64,000 nucleotides of DNA from an uncultured Siphonobacter sp. (GTDB lineage Bacteria; Bacteroidota; Bacteroidia; Cytophagales; Spirosomataceae). The notes below the pieces were generated by a model that was not told the DNA's origin, made no database searches, and saw only the letters and a list, made by a program, of their open reading frames with translations. Location: assembly GCA_913775095.1 (NCBI GenBank), contig CAJYIW010000027.1:62001-126000 (forward strand), read 5' to 3'. Both the position numbers and the translations under genes were made by a program. The first letter of the stretch is position 1; each line of letters opens with the position of its first letter. Of this stretch, positions 17,094 through 26,627 are shown in pieces.

Positions 17094-18404
17094 TTACTGC
17101 CCGCCTAACGCTTTCCATAGAGCTACGGCGTAAATCAGCCGTTGTCCCTGTAGCTGGGCCAACTGGCGTTCGGCTTCCAGGGAAGTCCGCTGAGCATCCA
17201 GAACGTCCAGATAAGTAGTCAATCCTTTTTTGTAGACATCCCGTACCAGTAATTCAGTTTTACCCGCTGTTTCAATTACGTTCTGCTGATTGGTAATCTG
17301 GGTTTCCAGATCCCGAATATTATCCAGAGCTACTTCGGCTTCCCGCTGGGCATTGACCAGTCGCTGATCAACTACCGTACGGGCAGTCTGCACCTGCTGT
17401 TTCGCCAGGTTGATGTTTTCACGATTCCGGCGACCTTCGTAAATCGGGAAGCTGGCCGTTGCTCCTACCGTGTAGGTATAACTCGACGGCAGAAGTACAT
17501 CCCCCACCCGGCCACTGATGAGTCCGCCGGAACCAGCGGCAATGATTCGGGGCTTCAGGGCTTTGCTGGCAATGTCTGCATTGACATCCGCAGCGGCAAT
17601 CTGTAAATCAGTTTGCTGAATGTCCGGACGATTTTTTAATAATTCAGGAGTAATCGTCGCATACGTAGGCGTGGGATACGTGGGCAGGATCGCTCTTGAC
17701 AACGTGAAACTTTCCGGACTTTGGCCAGTCAGAATTGCCAGACCGTTTTCCAGCTCGTGCCGACTGCGTTGCAGGGCCGACTGTTGGGTTTTGAGGTTAC
17801 CAATTTCTGTTTCGGCCCGGCGTACGTCGATTTCGCTGGTCAACCCAATTCTGAACCGTTCGCGAACGACGGCTAATACCGAATCACGAGCGGATAAGGT
17901 TCGGTCAAAAACCGTTTGTTCCGCATCATTCGACCGGACCAGAGCATACAAGCGGGCAATTTCTGAAGCCACCGCCAGCCGGGTGATTCGCACGTCAGCC
18001 TCGGTAATCTGCGTCTGGATTTCGCTTAAGCGAACCCCCTGTCTGAGCCGCCGGAATAAATCCAGTTCAAAACTCGCATCGACCGGAATCTGAAACGTCG
18101 TCAATTGTACCCGCTGGGCCCGTACGTTCACGAACTGCACCGGGCGGTTGGGCGAAAGACTTTGTGTCTGGATACCGGGGTTACCCCGAACCGTCGGTTG
18201 CAGGTAAGACTCGGCCACCCGAATCCGGATGCGGGCTTCTTCTACCCGGCTCAGGGCATTTTTTACATCGGGATTGAAACTGAGTCCCGCTTCTATTAAT
18301 TTATCTAATTCTGGATCAACGAAAGGTCGGCTTGCTGGTGTCTGTGCCCGTAACGTACCAACCGCCAGCAACACCAATCCACTGATTTTAACAATACAAT
18401 TCAT
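17094..18404 (-). CDS. Outer membrane channel of RND efflux system (TolC/NodT type)
   Basis: A 436-residue protein with a signal peptide (about residues 1-21, ending at RAQ) and two OEP repeats: DPELDKLIEAGLSFNPDVKNALSRVEEARIRI near the start and a second repeat with VRDVYKKGLTTYLDVLDAQRTSLEAERQLAQ near the end. There is no N-terminal lipobox. It is the third gene of an RND-adaptor-channel operon and must be its outer membrane exit duct. A 93-bp gap with an 11-bp inverted repeat separates it from the adaptor gene, and a strong terminator follows. Confidence 0.94.
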   Translation of the reverse strand: MNCIVKISGLVLLAVGTLRAQTPASRPFVDPELDKLIEAGLSFNPDVKNALSRVEEARIRIRVAESYLQPTVRGNPGIQTQSLSPNRPVQFVNVRAQRVQLTTFQIPVDASFELDLFRRLRQGVRLSEIQTQITEADVRITRLAVASEIARLYALVRSNDAEQTVFDRTLSARDSVLAVVRERFRIGLTSEIDVRRAETEIGNLKTQQSALQRSRHELENGLAILTGQSPESFTLSRAILPTYPTPTYATITPELLKNRPDIQQTDLQIAAADVNADIASKALKPRIIAAGSGGLISGRVGDVLLPSSYTYTVGATASFPIYEGRRNRENINLAKQQVQTARTVVDQRLVNAQREAEVALDNIRDLETQITNQQNVIETAGKTELLVRDVYKKGLTTYLDVLDAQRTSLEAERQLAQLQGQRLIYAVALWKALGGQ

Positions 18405-18450
18405 AACGTTCGGTAAAACTTACTTTGAAGTTGGGAGTTTGGGGTTCTGT

Positions 18451-18493
18451 GTTTAGAGTTTTTTCCATCCACTCAAAACCCTAAACTCTAAAC
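18451..18493. repeat. Intercistronic inverted repeat (TTTAGAG words)
   Basis: GTTTAGAGTTT (18451-18461) pairs with AAACTCTAAAC (18483-18493) in the gap between the adaptor and channel genes. The right arm also contains AAAACCCTAAAC, a word shared with the inverted repeat around the mnmA terminator at 36.4-36.5 kb. Confidence 0.6.
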
Positions 18494-18497
18494 CCAC

Positions 18498-19559
18498 TTA
18501 TTTCACTCGTACCATCTGACCCTCTTTCAGGCCGTCGGAAGGATTGGTAACCAGACGTTCTTCGCCCTGTAAGCCTTCCAGGATTTCCAGACTCGTCCCA
18601 AAATCCCGGCCGATGGTAATAGGCTGGTATTTTACCTGATTATTCGTCGAAACTACGATCACTCGGGGTCCTTCGGGAGTAATCAATAACGTATTAGCCG
18701 GAATGCGGACGGGAGGATTTTCGGCCCGAACGTCCAGGGTTACCTGACCGTATAGACCCGCTACCAGCTCGCCCGAATGGTTCGGAATGGCCACTTCGGT
18801 TAACAGCGTCCGGGACGAAGAACGCAGGGTTCCTGACGTACGAACTACTTTTCCGGTGAAGGTTTTGCCCAGTTCCGGAATCTTCACTTTGGCCGGTAAG
18901 CCAATGGAAACCATGCGGTAATACGTCTGGGGTACGTCGATGTAGACGCGAAGGGTATCGAGTTGAGAAACCGTAAACAGTGAAATATTACCCGTATTAA
19001 TCAACGCTCCGACATCGGCATTTCGAGCCGTTACGATGCCATTGAACGGAGCCCGCACCTGCTGCAAACCTTTGAGGGCCTGTAGCCGCTGAAGCGTCGC
19101 CCGGCCCACGTCAAAACCCGCCTGACGGTTATCAATGTCCTGTTGCGAAACGGCTCCCGGAATGCCCGCACTTTTCACCCGGTCCAGATTGGACTGAGCC
19201 AGCTTCAAATCGGCCTGAGCTTTCAGAATGTCCTGATCCAGTTCGGGAGCATCAATCGTAGCCAGTACATTCCCCCGACGCACTTTACTGCCAATATCAA
19301 CGAAGCGTTGCCGCAGAAAACCCTGCGTGCGAGCATAGACCTGCGTTTCGCGATACGGCATAATCTGACCCGGCAGGGTCAGGCCCGTGGTATCAGCGGC
19401 CCGCTTCACCACTACCGTATTCACCAGGGCCGTCCGGTTTTTACCGGCCTCACTTTCCGCGTGTAACTCCTGCTGATTTTTAATGCGGGGCAGTATGCCC
19501 ACGAAGAAGAATAAAGCCAACAATCCCACCGGGATCAGCCATATCCAAAGTCTTTTCAT
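18498..19559 (-). CDS. RND efflux periplasmic adaptor (membrane fusion protein)
   Basis: A 353-residue protein with an N-terminal membrane anchor (about residues 5-25) and no lipobox. The order is that of HlyD/AcrA adaptors: beta-barrel edge with GLTLPGQIMPYRETQVYARTQG, lipoyl half with FLRQRFVDIGSKVRRG, a short coiled-coil hairpin (about 100-150), second lipoyl half with VRAPFNGIVTARNADVGALI, then beta-barrel and membrane-proximal domains. It bridges the RND pump and the outer membrane channel. It lies 106 bp downstream of the pump gene, the gap holding an inverted repeat. Confidence 0.94.
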   Translation of the reverse strand: MKRLWIWLIPVGLLALFFFVGILPRIKNQQELHAESEAGKNRTALVNTVVVKRAADTTGLTLPGQIMPYRETQVYARTQGFLRQRFVDIGSKVRRGNVLATIDAPELDQDILKAQADLKLAQSNLDRVKSAGIPGAVSQQDIDNRQAGFDVGRATLQRLQALKGLQQVRAPFNGIVTARNADVGALINTGNISLFTVSQLDTLRVYIDVPQTYYRMVSIGLPAKVKIPELGKTFTGKVVRTSGTLRSSSRTLLTEVAIPNHSGELVAGLYGQVTLDVRAENPPVRIPANTLLITPEGPRVIVVSTNNQVKYQPITIGRDFGTSLEILEGLQGEERLVTNPSDGLKEGQMVRVK

Positions 19560-19598
19560 AACTATATCGTTGTTAGTTGTTTGTTAGTAGTTGTTGGT

Positions 19599-19668
19599 TA
19601 AAGTAGTTAGGATGATTGTCGTCTGCCTTTCACTATCAACAAACAACGATCAACCCATAACTACTTTA
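19599..19668. repeat. Inverted repeat spanning the RND pump stop codon
   Basis: TAAAGTAGTTA (19599-19609) pairs with TAACTACTTTA (19658-19668), the latter containing the pump gene stop. Inside, GTTGTTTGTTA-type words pair with AACAAACAAC. It may form a large mRNA hairpin between pump and adaptor genes. Confidence 0.6.
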
Positions 19669-22600
19669 CACTTCCATTTCGGCGAGTTCTTTTTCTTCGG
19701 CTAGTTCTGCTTCGGTGCGGTTTTTGGCCAGGTAACTGAATACCACGGGTACGAATAATAAGGTCGTAAACGTCGCCAGTAATAAACCGCCAATCACGGC
19801 CCGGCCCAGCGGAGCATTTTGCTCGCCTCCTTCACCCAAACCTAAAGACATAGGCAACATCCCGATGATCATCGCTAAGGCCGTCATCAGGATCGGACGA
19901 AGACGGGTTCTTCCCGCTTCTACCGCCGCTTCGTAGGGCGTAAAGTGTAGATCGAATACCTGCTCCTGAGCAAAACTTACCAGCAGAATGGAGTTGGCCG
20001 TGGCCACCCCGACGCTCATAATAGCTCCCATCAGCGAAGGAATACTGAACGTGGTCTGTGTCAGGAATAACAACCAGACTACTCCGCACATCGCTCCGGG
20101 TAAGGCCGTGATGATAATGAAGGGATACAGAAAAGACTGGAAGTTCACGACCATCAGCATATACACCAATACCGCCGCGAAAATCAGACCGATGCCCAGA
20201 CGCACGAAGGCCGAATTCATACTTTCCACCTGACCGCGTACTTCGATTTTGTTCCCCGGTTTCAGCTGACTCTGGTATTCTTTGACAATCGATTCCAGCT
20301 TACTCGACACACTTCCCAAATCCGTCCGCTCCACGGAGGCGTAGACGTCATACATGGGTTGCGTATTCAGACGATTCACGACCATCGGCGTAATCCGGCG
20401 TTCAATTTTAGCCACGTTGGCCAGCGATTGCGGGGTTAACTCGCCGGTTTGAGTCACCAGCGGCGTCTGCATGAGTTTGTCAATCGAATTGAGTTTATAC
20501 GGAGGCGTCTGAACGGCAATCAGGTACGGGAACCCCGTCACCGGATCGGGCCAGAAGTTCGGGTTTACCTGCGTCGTTCCACTCATCGAAATCATCATGT
20601 TGCTGGCTACCTTACTTTCGTTCAGGCCCAGCTGATTCGCCCGCTCGCGGTCGATGTTTACGTATAACTCGGGCGAGTTCATGACCTGGTGTAAATGCAC
20701 ATCCACCGTTCCGGGGATCTGATCGACTTTCGCCTGAATTTCTTTCGCAATCCGCAGGTTATTCTTCCGGTCAAAACCCATTACCTGAATATCAATCGGC
20801 GAGGTTAACCCGAAGTTCAGAATCTGCGTAACGATATCGGCGGGCTGGAAGAAGAACGTTACCTCCGGCATGGCCTCGGCCAGTTTGGCCCGAATCTGCC
20901 GGGTGTAATAATCCGTTGGATGCGATTTTTCTTTCTTTAAAGCCACCAGAATTTCACTATCCGCCGAGCCTAAGGACGAGTTATCCTGGAATACCATGTT
21001 GTAGCTCTCGCTTGTCAGACCGATGTTATTGATGACCGTTTCAATTTCTTCGTTCGGGATGATGCTTCGAATCACCTTTTCCACTTGCGAGGCCGTACGT
21101 TCCGTAGCTTCCAGACGCGAACCCGCCGGAGCCCGCATGTGTAACTTGAACTGTCCGGCATCTACTGTGGGGAAGAAATCACGCCCTACGAATGGCACCA
21201 TCACCGCCGTAACTCCTACGACGAACAGAAAGACAAACAGTACCATTTTACGATGGGCCAGATTCCATTTCAGTACGTTCATGTAACGTCCCTGAAAACG
21301 TTCAAAACCGCGGTTAAAGCTCTGATACATCCGGGCGAACAAATTCGGACGGCGAGTCTGTCCGTTCTGATGGTAATCAGCCGCGTGATGGGGTTCGTGT
21401 TTCAGTAACAAATCGGCCAGGGTGGGCACCAGCGTACGGGAGAGAATGTACGAGGCAATCATGGCAAATACCACCGATAAGGCCAGCGGGCCAAACAGGA
21501 ATCGGGCCGGGCCTTCGAGGAATAATACGGAAACGAATACGATACAAATTGTCAGCGTAGCCACCAGTGTAGGCGTGGCAATCTGCTGGGCTCCCACCAT
21601 AATGGCTTTTCGCAGGGGTAAGCCCAGTTCTTCATTCCGGTGAATGTTTTCAATGGTCACCGTCGCATCATCCACCAGAATACCAATCGCCAGGGCCAGT
21701 CCACCGAGGGTATTGATATTAAGCGTCTCCCCCATCAGGTATAACACCGAGAGCGAACAAAGAATGGAAAGTGGGATTGAAATAGCGACAATCAGCGTAC
21801 TCCGCCAGCTTCCGAGGAAGAGCAGAATCATCGCCGCTGTCAGTAAGGCTGCAATCAGCCCTTCCACGACCACCCCATGAATCGAAGCCCGCACGAAGAC
21901 GGATTGATCGAACAGCTCGGTAATCCGTAATGAAGCCGGGGCCGCTCCGCGAACGGCGGGTAATACTTCATTTCTGATTTTATCGACCACTTCCGTCGTC
22001 GAGGCATTTCCGGTTTTCACGATGTTCAGTAATACCCCACGAAGGCCGTCCTGTTTCACAATGTTGGTCTGTACAATCGACCCATCGTGCACATTGGCCA
22101 CGTCCCGCAGGTGGATCACCACGCCGTTGGGCAGGGTTTTCACGGGAATATCATTCAGAGCCACGATGGCATCAGGCTTGGTATTCAAACGTACGTTGTA
22201 TTCCCGATCTTCCAGACGCAACTGGCCGGAAGGCAGCGTCAGGTTTTGTCCGGAAACGGCATTCACCACCTCTTCGGGCGAAACCCCGCGAGCCGTTAAT
22301 AACTCAGGATCAAGATCAACCATGACCTGACGGGCCTTACCCCCAAAGGGTTGCGAAAGCCGGCTTCCCGGAACGGTCGAAATCATGGGCCGAATCCGGG
22401 TGGTGATGTAATCGGTAATTTGTGATTCCGTTAAACTATCGGAAGAAATACTCAACTGAAGAATGGGAACGTCCGTGGCGTTATACCGAACGATGATCGG
22501 CGGCTGGGTTCCGGGCGGCATCCGTACCCGGATGGTCTGGGAAATCCCGGTAATGGCCGCCAGAGCTTCTTCTATTTTTACGGTCGGCTGAAAGAAGATC

Positions 22601-22878
22601 TTCAGCACCGCCACGCCGTTGTAGGTCTGCGACTCCACCCGCTGAATATCCGAAGCGTTGTTAATCACCGACGTTTCGGAAAAGTTGGTAATCATCTTTT
22701 CCATTTCGTCGGTAGACAGGCCGCGATAGGTCCAGATTACAGAAATAACGGGAATGTTAATACGGGGAAAGATGTCGGTAGGCATCTGGCGAATCGATAC
22801 CACCCCTAGAATCAGAATCAGCAGAGCCAGCACCGCAATGGTGTATTTCCGCTGTAAGGCTAATCGGACAATCCACAT
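19666..22878 (-). CDS. RND efflux transporter, inner-membrane pump
   Basis: A 1070-residue AcrB/MexF-like pump of usual length with twelve membrane helices in two halves. Helix 4 carries LAIGILVDDATVTIENI, with the paired Asp residues of the proton relay. The porter and docking domains lie between helices 1 and 2 and between 7 and 8. LSTDEMEKMITNFSE in the first porter segment and ATANSILLVSFA in helix 10 are typical. It is driven by proton antiport and exports small hydrophobic or amphiphilic compounds; the substrate cannot be told. It is the first gene of a pump-adaptor-channel operon with no linked regulator. Confidence 0.95.
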   Translation of the reverse strand: MWIVRLALQRKYTIAVLALLILILGVVSIRQMPTDIFPRINIPVISVIWTYRGLSTDEMEKMITNFSETSVINNASDIQRVESQTYNGVAVLKIFFQPTVKIEEALAAITGISQTIRVRMPPGTQPPIIVRYNATDVPILQLSISSDSLTESQITDYITTRIRPMISTVPGSRLSQPFGGKARQVMVDLDPELLTARGVSPEEVVNAVSGQNLTLPSGQLRLEDREYNVRLNTKPDAIVALNDIPVKTLPNGVVIHLRDVANVHDGSIVQTNIVKQDGLRGVLLNIVKTGNASTTEVVDKIRNEVLPAVRGAAPASLRITELFDQSVFVRASIHGVVVEGLIAALLTAAMILLFLGSWRSTLIVAISIPLSILCSLSVLYLMGETLNINTLGGLALAIGILVDDATVTIENIHRNEELGLPLRKAIMVGAQQIATPTLVATLTICIVFVSVLFLEGPARFLFGPLALSVVFAMIASYILSRTLVPTLADLLLKHEPHHAADYHQNGQTRRPNLFARMYQSFNRGFERFQGRYMNVLKWNLAHRKMVLFVFLFVVGVTAVMVPFVGRDFFPTVDAGQFKLHMRAPAGSRLEATERTASQVEKVIRSIIPNEEIETVINNIGLTSESYNMVFQDNSSLGSADSEILVALKKEKSHPTDYYTRQIRAKLAEAMPEVTFFFQPADIVTQILNFGLTSPIDIQVMGFDRKNNLRIAKEIQAKVDQIPGTVDVHLHQVMNSPELYVNIDRERANQLGLNESKVASNMMISMSGTTQVNPNFWPDPVTGFPYLIAVQTPPYKLNSIDKLMQTPLVTQTGELTPQSLANVAKIERRITPMVVNRLNTQPMYDVYASVERTDLGSVSSKLESIVKEYQSQLKPGNKIEVRGQVESMNSAFVRLGIGLIFAAVLVYMLMVVNFQSFLYPFIIITALPGAMCGVVWLLFLTQTTFSIPSLMGAIMSVGVATANSILLVSFAQEQVFDLHFTPYEAAVEAGRTRLRPILMTALAMIIGMLPMSLGLGEGGEQNAPLGRAVIGGLLLATFTTLLFVPVVFSYLAKNRTEAELAEEKELAEMEV

Positions 22879-23470
22879 AACAAGAGGGAATAGTGTCTAA
22901 CACGGAATCAATAAATACCTGCGAAACGAGGGAATGTGGGCTGGAATGAAAAACAAGAGAAAAGATCGGCGTAAAAGTTCAGTGACCTTCTCATTTCCAG
23001 TGCTTTTCGGGAAAAATTTAAATTAAAACCCAATTTATCGCAAAAACACAAACCCCAGCCGTTTAAAAACTAATCGCTCTGATTAGAGAGTCGGGCTGAT
23101 AATCGATCTTCAGGCAGGTAGCATACGTAATAGAGGCAGATCATAACGCGATGTTTTAAGAAGGAAATGGAGAAAAGCCTTTTGAAGTACTCATAGAGTC
23201 TGACACCCCGAAACGGATTGAGTTTAAATCAAAGCAATGAATCTAAACCCGATTGAGAAAACCAGCGTGAGTAATCGACTAGGCATGAATTTTTAAAGAC
23301 ATAAGACACTTTGGGGGTTCTGACTGCGGTTCAGAACTGCCGCTCTAGAATTATTCTGTTTGGAATATAATCTTTATTTAACAAATCCTTGCGACCTTGC
23401 ACAGCGGGGATCGTTTTACCCCGACCTGCGTGCTTCGCAGCATTTTTACCTTAGAAACCATTTCTCAACC
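22879..23470. promoter_or_regulatory. Divergent promoter region of efflux operon and superoxide dismutase
   Basis: No gene is supported in this gap. A dyad CTAATC-GCTCT-GATTAG at 23070-23086 is a plausible operator for the efflux operon. A hairpin GTTCTGA/TCAGAAC lies at 23327-23347 in the presumed leader of the dismutase gene. TACCTTAG at about 23449-23456 is a near match to the TAnnTTTG box, 15 bp before the dismutase start. Confidence 0.4.
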
Positions 23471-24142
23471 ATGAACTTCAAAACTCTCCTTGTGGCCGGA
23501 TTAATGGCCTCGGCCTTTCAGGTTTCAGCCCAGTTTACGCAGGCTCCTCTGCCTTATGCGACGGATGCACTGGAACCAAGTATTGATAAGCAAACGATGG
23601 AAATTCACTACGGCAAGCACCATAAAGCTTACGTAGATAACCTCAACAAAGCTGTTGAAGGCAAACCTGAAGCTTCTCAGACGATTTTTCAGGTAGTAAA
23701 GAAAATCGACAAGAACACGGCTCCCGCGATTCGTAACAACGCGGGTGGGCACTGGAACCACACGTTTTTCTGGAACACGATTGGTCCCAAGCGTGGCGGT
23801 AAGCCCTCCGGAGCTTTAGCGGATGCCATTACGAAGTCGTTTGGTAGCTACGATAAATTTGTGGAAGAATTCAACAAAGCCGCTACGACCCGTTTCGGTT
23901 CAGGCTGGGCCTGGCTGATCGTTACTCCCGATAAAAAACTGGCCGTAGTCTCTACTCCAAACCAGGATAACCCGCTGATGGCACTGGCTGAAACGCCCGG
24001 TACGCCCGTGATCGGTCTGGACGTATGGGAACACGCCTACTACCTGAAGTATCAGAACAAACGTCCTGATTACATCAAAGCTTACTGGGATGTAGTAAAC
24101 TGGGATGCGGCTGCGAAAAACTACGCGGAAGCTCTGAAGTAA
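23471..24142 (+). CDS. Superoxide dismutase, Fe/Mn family, exported
   Basis: A 223-residue protein starting at [21 protein letters not shown], a signal peptide of about 21 residues; a longer frame upstream was rejected because this start opens the signal. Fe/Mn-SOD metal ligands are in place: [16 protein letters not shown] (first His), [10 protein letters not shown] (second His) and [11 protein letters not shown] (Asp and His). The C terminus [15 protein letters not shown] is typical. It converts superoxide to peroxide and oxygen, here in the periplasm rather than the cytosol. Whether it uses Mn or Fe cannot be settled from these motifs. A terminator follows at 24164. Confidence 0.95.
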   Translation: MNFKTLLVAGLMASAFQVSAQFTQAPLPYATDALEPSIDKQTMEIHYGKHHKAYVDNLNKAVEGKPEASQTIFQVVKKIDKNTAPAIRNNAGGHWNHTFFWNTIGPKRGGKPSGALADAITKSFGSYDKFVEEFNKAATTRFGSGWAWLIVTPDKKLAVVSTPNQDNPLMALAETPGTPVIGLDVWEHAYYLKYQNKRPDYIKAYWDVVNWDAAAKNYAEALK

Positions 24143-24163
24143 TTCCTGAGGTATCTTTTTTCG

Positions 24164-24200
24164 AAAGGATGATTTCGTATCAGCGGAATCATCCTTTTTT
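24164..24200 (+). terminator. Terminator of the superoxide dismutase gene
   Basis: AAAGGATGATT (24164-24174) pairs with AATCATCCTTT (24187-24197), followed by more T. It lies about 22 bp past the stop. Confidence 0.85.
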
Positions 24201-24321
24201 ATTGCCATCCGTTTTTCAACGCGTCCGTCCCGTTTTGAATCCGATGATGGAATGTGGCTTTTATTACTGAACCAGAAGCTTTCTCTTTGAGCAAGTCATT
24301 CTCGTAAAAGCCCATAAATGT

Positions 24322-24543
24322 ATGTTCAATCTCCTTTCCATCCTCATCGGCATTGTGGCCTTTGTCATTGCCCTCGCCGGTCTGATTCCTCTCGTGGGTA
24401 TCGTCAACTGGATTGCCCTTCCCATTGCATTCATTGGTATGGGGATTGGTTTTCTCTCGGAAAACAAAACGGGTCGCAATCTGAATATTCTGGTATTGAT
24501 CGTAGCAATGGTACGCCTGATGCTGGGGGGAGGAATTCTTTGA
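24322..24543 (+). CDS. Small two- to three-helix membrane protein
   Basis: A 73-residue protein made almost entirely of hydrophobic segments: about residues 3-20, 24-45 and 54-72, separated by the polar stretch SENKTGRN. Its start ATG follows a terminator-bounded gap and there is no overlapping better gene. Its composition and codon use look genuine, but no function is recognised. It stands alone between the dismutase terminator and a repeat cluster. Confidence 0.65.
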   Translation: MFNLLSILIGIVAFVIALAGLIPLVGIVNWIALPIAFIGMGIGFLSENKTGRNLNILVLIVAMVRLMLGGGIL

Positions 24544-24589
24544 TTGTTGTTTGTTACCAGTTATTGGTGATTAGCCTTATAAGGAGACC

Positions 24590-24905
24590 CTGTCATCCCA
24601 GGCGAAGCGAGGGACCTTACCGGTTGCTTCCATTCACTCGCTACCAGGAAAGTACATCCCAATCCCAGGTAAGTTCTCTCTCTGTGATCGAGATGAAAGG
24701 AAAGATGTCTCTTATCTGCCCCTAACTAGCCCTGTCATCCTGAGCAAAGCGAAGGACCTTACTGGAAAATGAAAGTACGCTCAGGATCAGCAGGTGGCTC
24801 CCATTCCTAGGTAAGGTCTCTCCCGGGGGTCGAGAAGACAGTGGGGGGCCAAGTGAAAAACAAGCTGTCATCCTGAGCAAAGCGAAGGACCTTACTGGCC
24901 TTCCG
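24590..24905 (+). repeat. Structured ~133-bp repeat family, copy A (about 2.3 units)
   Basis: Units begin with CTGTCATCC at 24590 (diverged), 24732 and 24865, a spacing of 142 and 133 bp. Each unit reads CTGTCATCCTGAGCAAAGCG then AAGGACCTTACTGG, a middle part with CTCAGGATCAGCAGG, and a right part with GGTAAGGTCTCTCCC and GAAGACAG. GACCTTAC can pair with GTAAGGTC and CTGTC with GACAG, so a unit can fold on itself. The left word is a well-known type of dispersed intergenic repeat in Bacteroidota. Confidence 0.9.
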
Positions 24906-24960
24906 ACACACTTTCCCATTACCAATGGTGATTTGCAGATCATGGATTTCAACACGTAAT

Positions 24961-24998
24961 AAAATAAAAAGGCCTCTCCAATGAAGAGGCCTTCCGTT
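24961..24998 (-). terminator. Bidirectional-looking terminator downstream of the DUF983 gene
   Basis: AAGGCCTCT (24969-24977) pairs with AGAGGCCTT (24985-24993). On the minus strand it is followed by TTTTATTTT. It lies about 100 bp past the DUF983 gene stop; the gap between holds nothing recognised. Confidence 0.75.
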
Positions 24999-25094
24999 TT
25001 CATGGCTTAATCTATTCTTCCGTTATTGAACTCAGGCACTGTTCCCTGACAAACGGCTTTTGCTTCGTTACTGGTGTCCCAGAAACTCATTTCT

Positions 25095-25502
25095 TTATGA
25101 GTGGTTCGCCGACAGGATTACCGCTTTGTTTTTGGCTTTGGCCGGATCGTAATTAACGAAAAGATTCAGCCACGTACGACGAGCCAGACGGAAAAACCAG
25201 GGCATGAGTAACACCAGCGTTGGAATCAGAAATACCAGAAAATAATCCAGATCCAGTTTCAGCACGTAGTTGTACACGATAAACGCCGTCATGCACCAGA
25301 TCACGTACAGGGCATAGCTGACGTATAAAGCCCCCCAGTAAAATCCGGTTTCGGGCATCAGCGTTTCATTGCAGTGTTCACAACGGTGATGAATCTGATC
25401 GAACTTAGGTTGAAAAGAGGTTTTGGTAATAAAAAAATCGCCCTGATGACATTTAGGACATTTATTGAAGGCGATGCTATATAGTTTTGATCCGAGTCCC
25501 AT
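25095..25502 (-). CDS. DUF983 family membrane protein
   Basis: A 135-residue protein. An N-terminal zinc-ribbon-like part has two cysteine pairs, CPKCHQGDFF and CEHCNETLMPE. Two membrane helices follow (about residues 58-78 and 85-105), and then a basic tail. FYWGALYVSYALYV and the overall pattern match DUF983, whose members occur mostly in Proteobacteria and Bacteroidota and have no settled function. A regulatory or assembly role at the inner membrane is possible. It is a single gene downstream of the AraC regulator on the same strand, 104 bp away. Confidence 0.85.
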   Translation of the reverse strand: MGLGSKLYSIAFNKCPKCHQGDFFITKTSFQPKFDQIHHRCEHCNETLMPETGFYWGALYVSYALYVIWCMTAFIVYNYVLKLDLDYFLVFLIPTLVLLMPWFFRLARRTWLNLFVNYDPAKAKNKAVILSANHS

Positions 25503-25606
25503 AGTGGTAAGGAATTTGGAACGATGTTACTCCCTAATTCCTGATGCAAAGGTAAAAAGTCCGTACCTGATAATGAAGGGATAAATACGGCTGGTCATGG
25601 TACAAA

Positions 25607-26464
25607 TCAATGATTCTGCGAATCTCTGAATTCCAATGGAGTGCATCCGGTGTGCGTTCTGAAAAAGCGAACGAAATACGAAGGATCTTCAAAATGCAAC
25701 AGGTATCCAATTTCTTTCACCGAAAGATCCGTATGCGTTAATAACCGCTGAGCTTCAATGCAAATGCGTTCGTAAAGTAACTGGCTCGCCGTTTTGCCGA
25801 GTAAGCTTTTACAAATGCTATTGAGGTGATTCGGGCTGATGTTTAATTGTTCCGCATAGTTTTTTACTTCCCGAACGTCCAGAAACTGTTTTTCCAGTAA
25901 TTCTTCGTACTGCCGGATCCGGTTGTAATACTGCGTCGATTCACCGGGCCATTCCTGCTGATACGTTCGGTTCGCTTTCTCCAGAATAATGTGCAGGTAG
26001 GATAAAAACACCTCCGAACGATTGACCGACTGAGCTGTGTATTCTTCATACATCAGCTCATACAAAGTCACAAACGACGTATCTTTCATTTCCAGTAAGG
26101 GCCGGTGCTGATGCGAGTGAAAAAAAGGATACTGATACAGCCGATTGGGAAACCGGGCCCGGAAATACGTTGGTTCAAAAAACAGATTATAGCCATTAAT
26201 ATCCGACGAAAGTTCCCAGCTGTGGACCTGCCCCGGCGTCAGGAAATACAACTGCATGGGCTGTACATCGTAAGTGCGGAAGTCGATGGTATGCTTGCCG
26301 CTCCCCTGTGTAATCCACATGAGCAGATAAAAGGTGTGCGAATGGGACTTATCAATGCCTTTGAATTCCTGAACCAGTTTTTCCAGCGGAGTCATGTAAA
26401 AAGGAGCTCCCGAATCGTGCCGCTGGAATGCTTTTATATCGTAGGTAGGAAATTCGGTGGACAT
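25607..26464 (-). CDS. AraC family transcriptional regulator
   Basis: A 285-residue protein of usual length. An N-terminal cupin-like sensor domain (about 20-160; GKHTIDFRTYDVQPMQLYFL and TPGQVHSWELS) is followed by the double helix-turn-helix (about 185-283) with AEQLNISPNHLNSICKSLLG and EIGYLLHFEDPSYFVRFFRTHTG. These are classic arabinose-type activators of a nearby gene. It lies divergent to the oxygenase gene at 26628, which is the best target guess. Confidence 0.92.
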   Translation of the reverse strand: MSTEFPTYDIKAFQRHDSGAPFYMTPLEKLVQEFKGIDKSHSHTFYLLMWITQGSGKHTIDFRTYDVQPMQLYFLTPGQVHSWELSSDINGYNLFFEPTYFRARFPNRLYQYPFFHSHQHRPLLEMKDTSFVTLYELMYEEYTAQSVNRSEVFLSYLHIILEKANRTYQQEWPGESTQYYNRIRQYEELLEKQFLDVREVKNYAEQLNISPNHLNSICKSLLGKTASQLLYERICIEAQRLLTHTDLSVKEIGYLLHFEDPSYFVRFFRTHTGCTPLEFRDSQNH

Positions 26465-26593
26465 GTCTGAGTTAGGAGTTTAGGGTTTTGAGTTAGGAGT
26501 TCTAATTCATTAATGGTTTGCCTGACTCCTTTATCGCTGCGGTTAATTCACCTACAAACCTAAAAAGGGTATTCACTAAATTCTAAAGTATTG

Positions 26594-26601
26594 TATTTTT
26601 G
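26594..26601 (+). promoter_or_regulatory. Likely -7 promoter box of the oxygenase gene
   Basis: TATTTTTG matches TAnnTTTG exactly and lies 26 bp before the ATG at 26628, a normal leader length. No clear -33 partner was found. Confidence 0.5.
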
Positions 26602-26627
26602 CTGTACACTATTTAACACTTCGCAAC

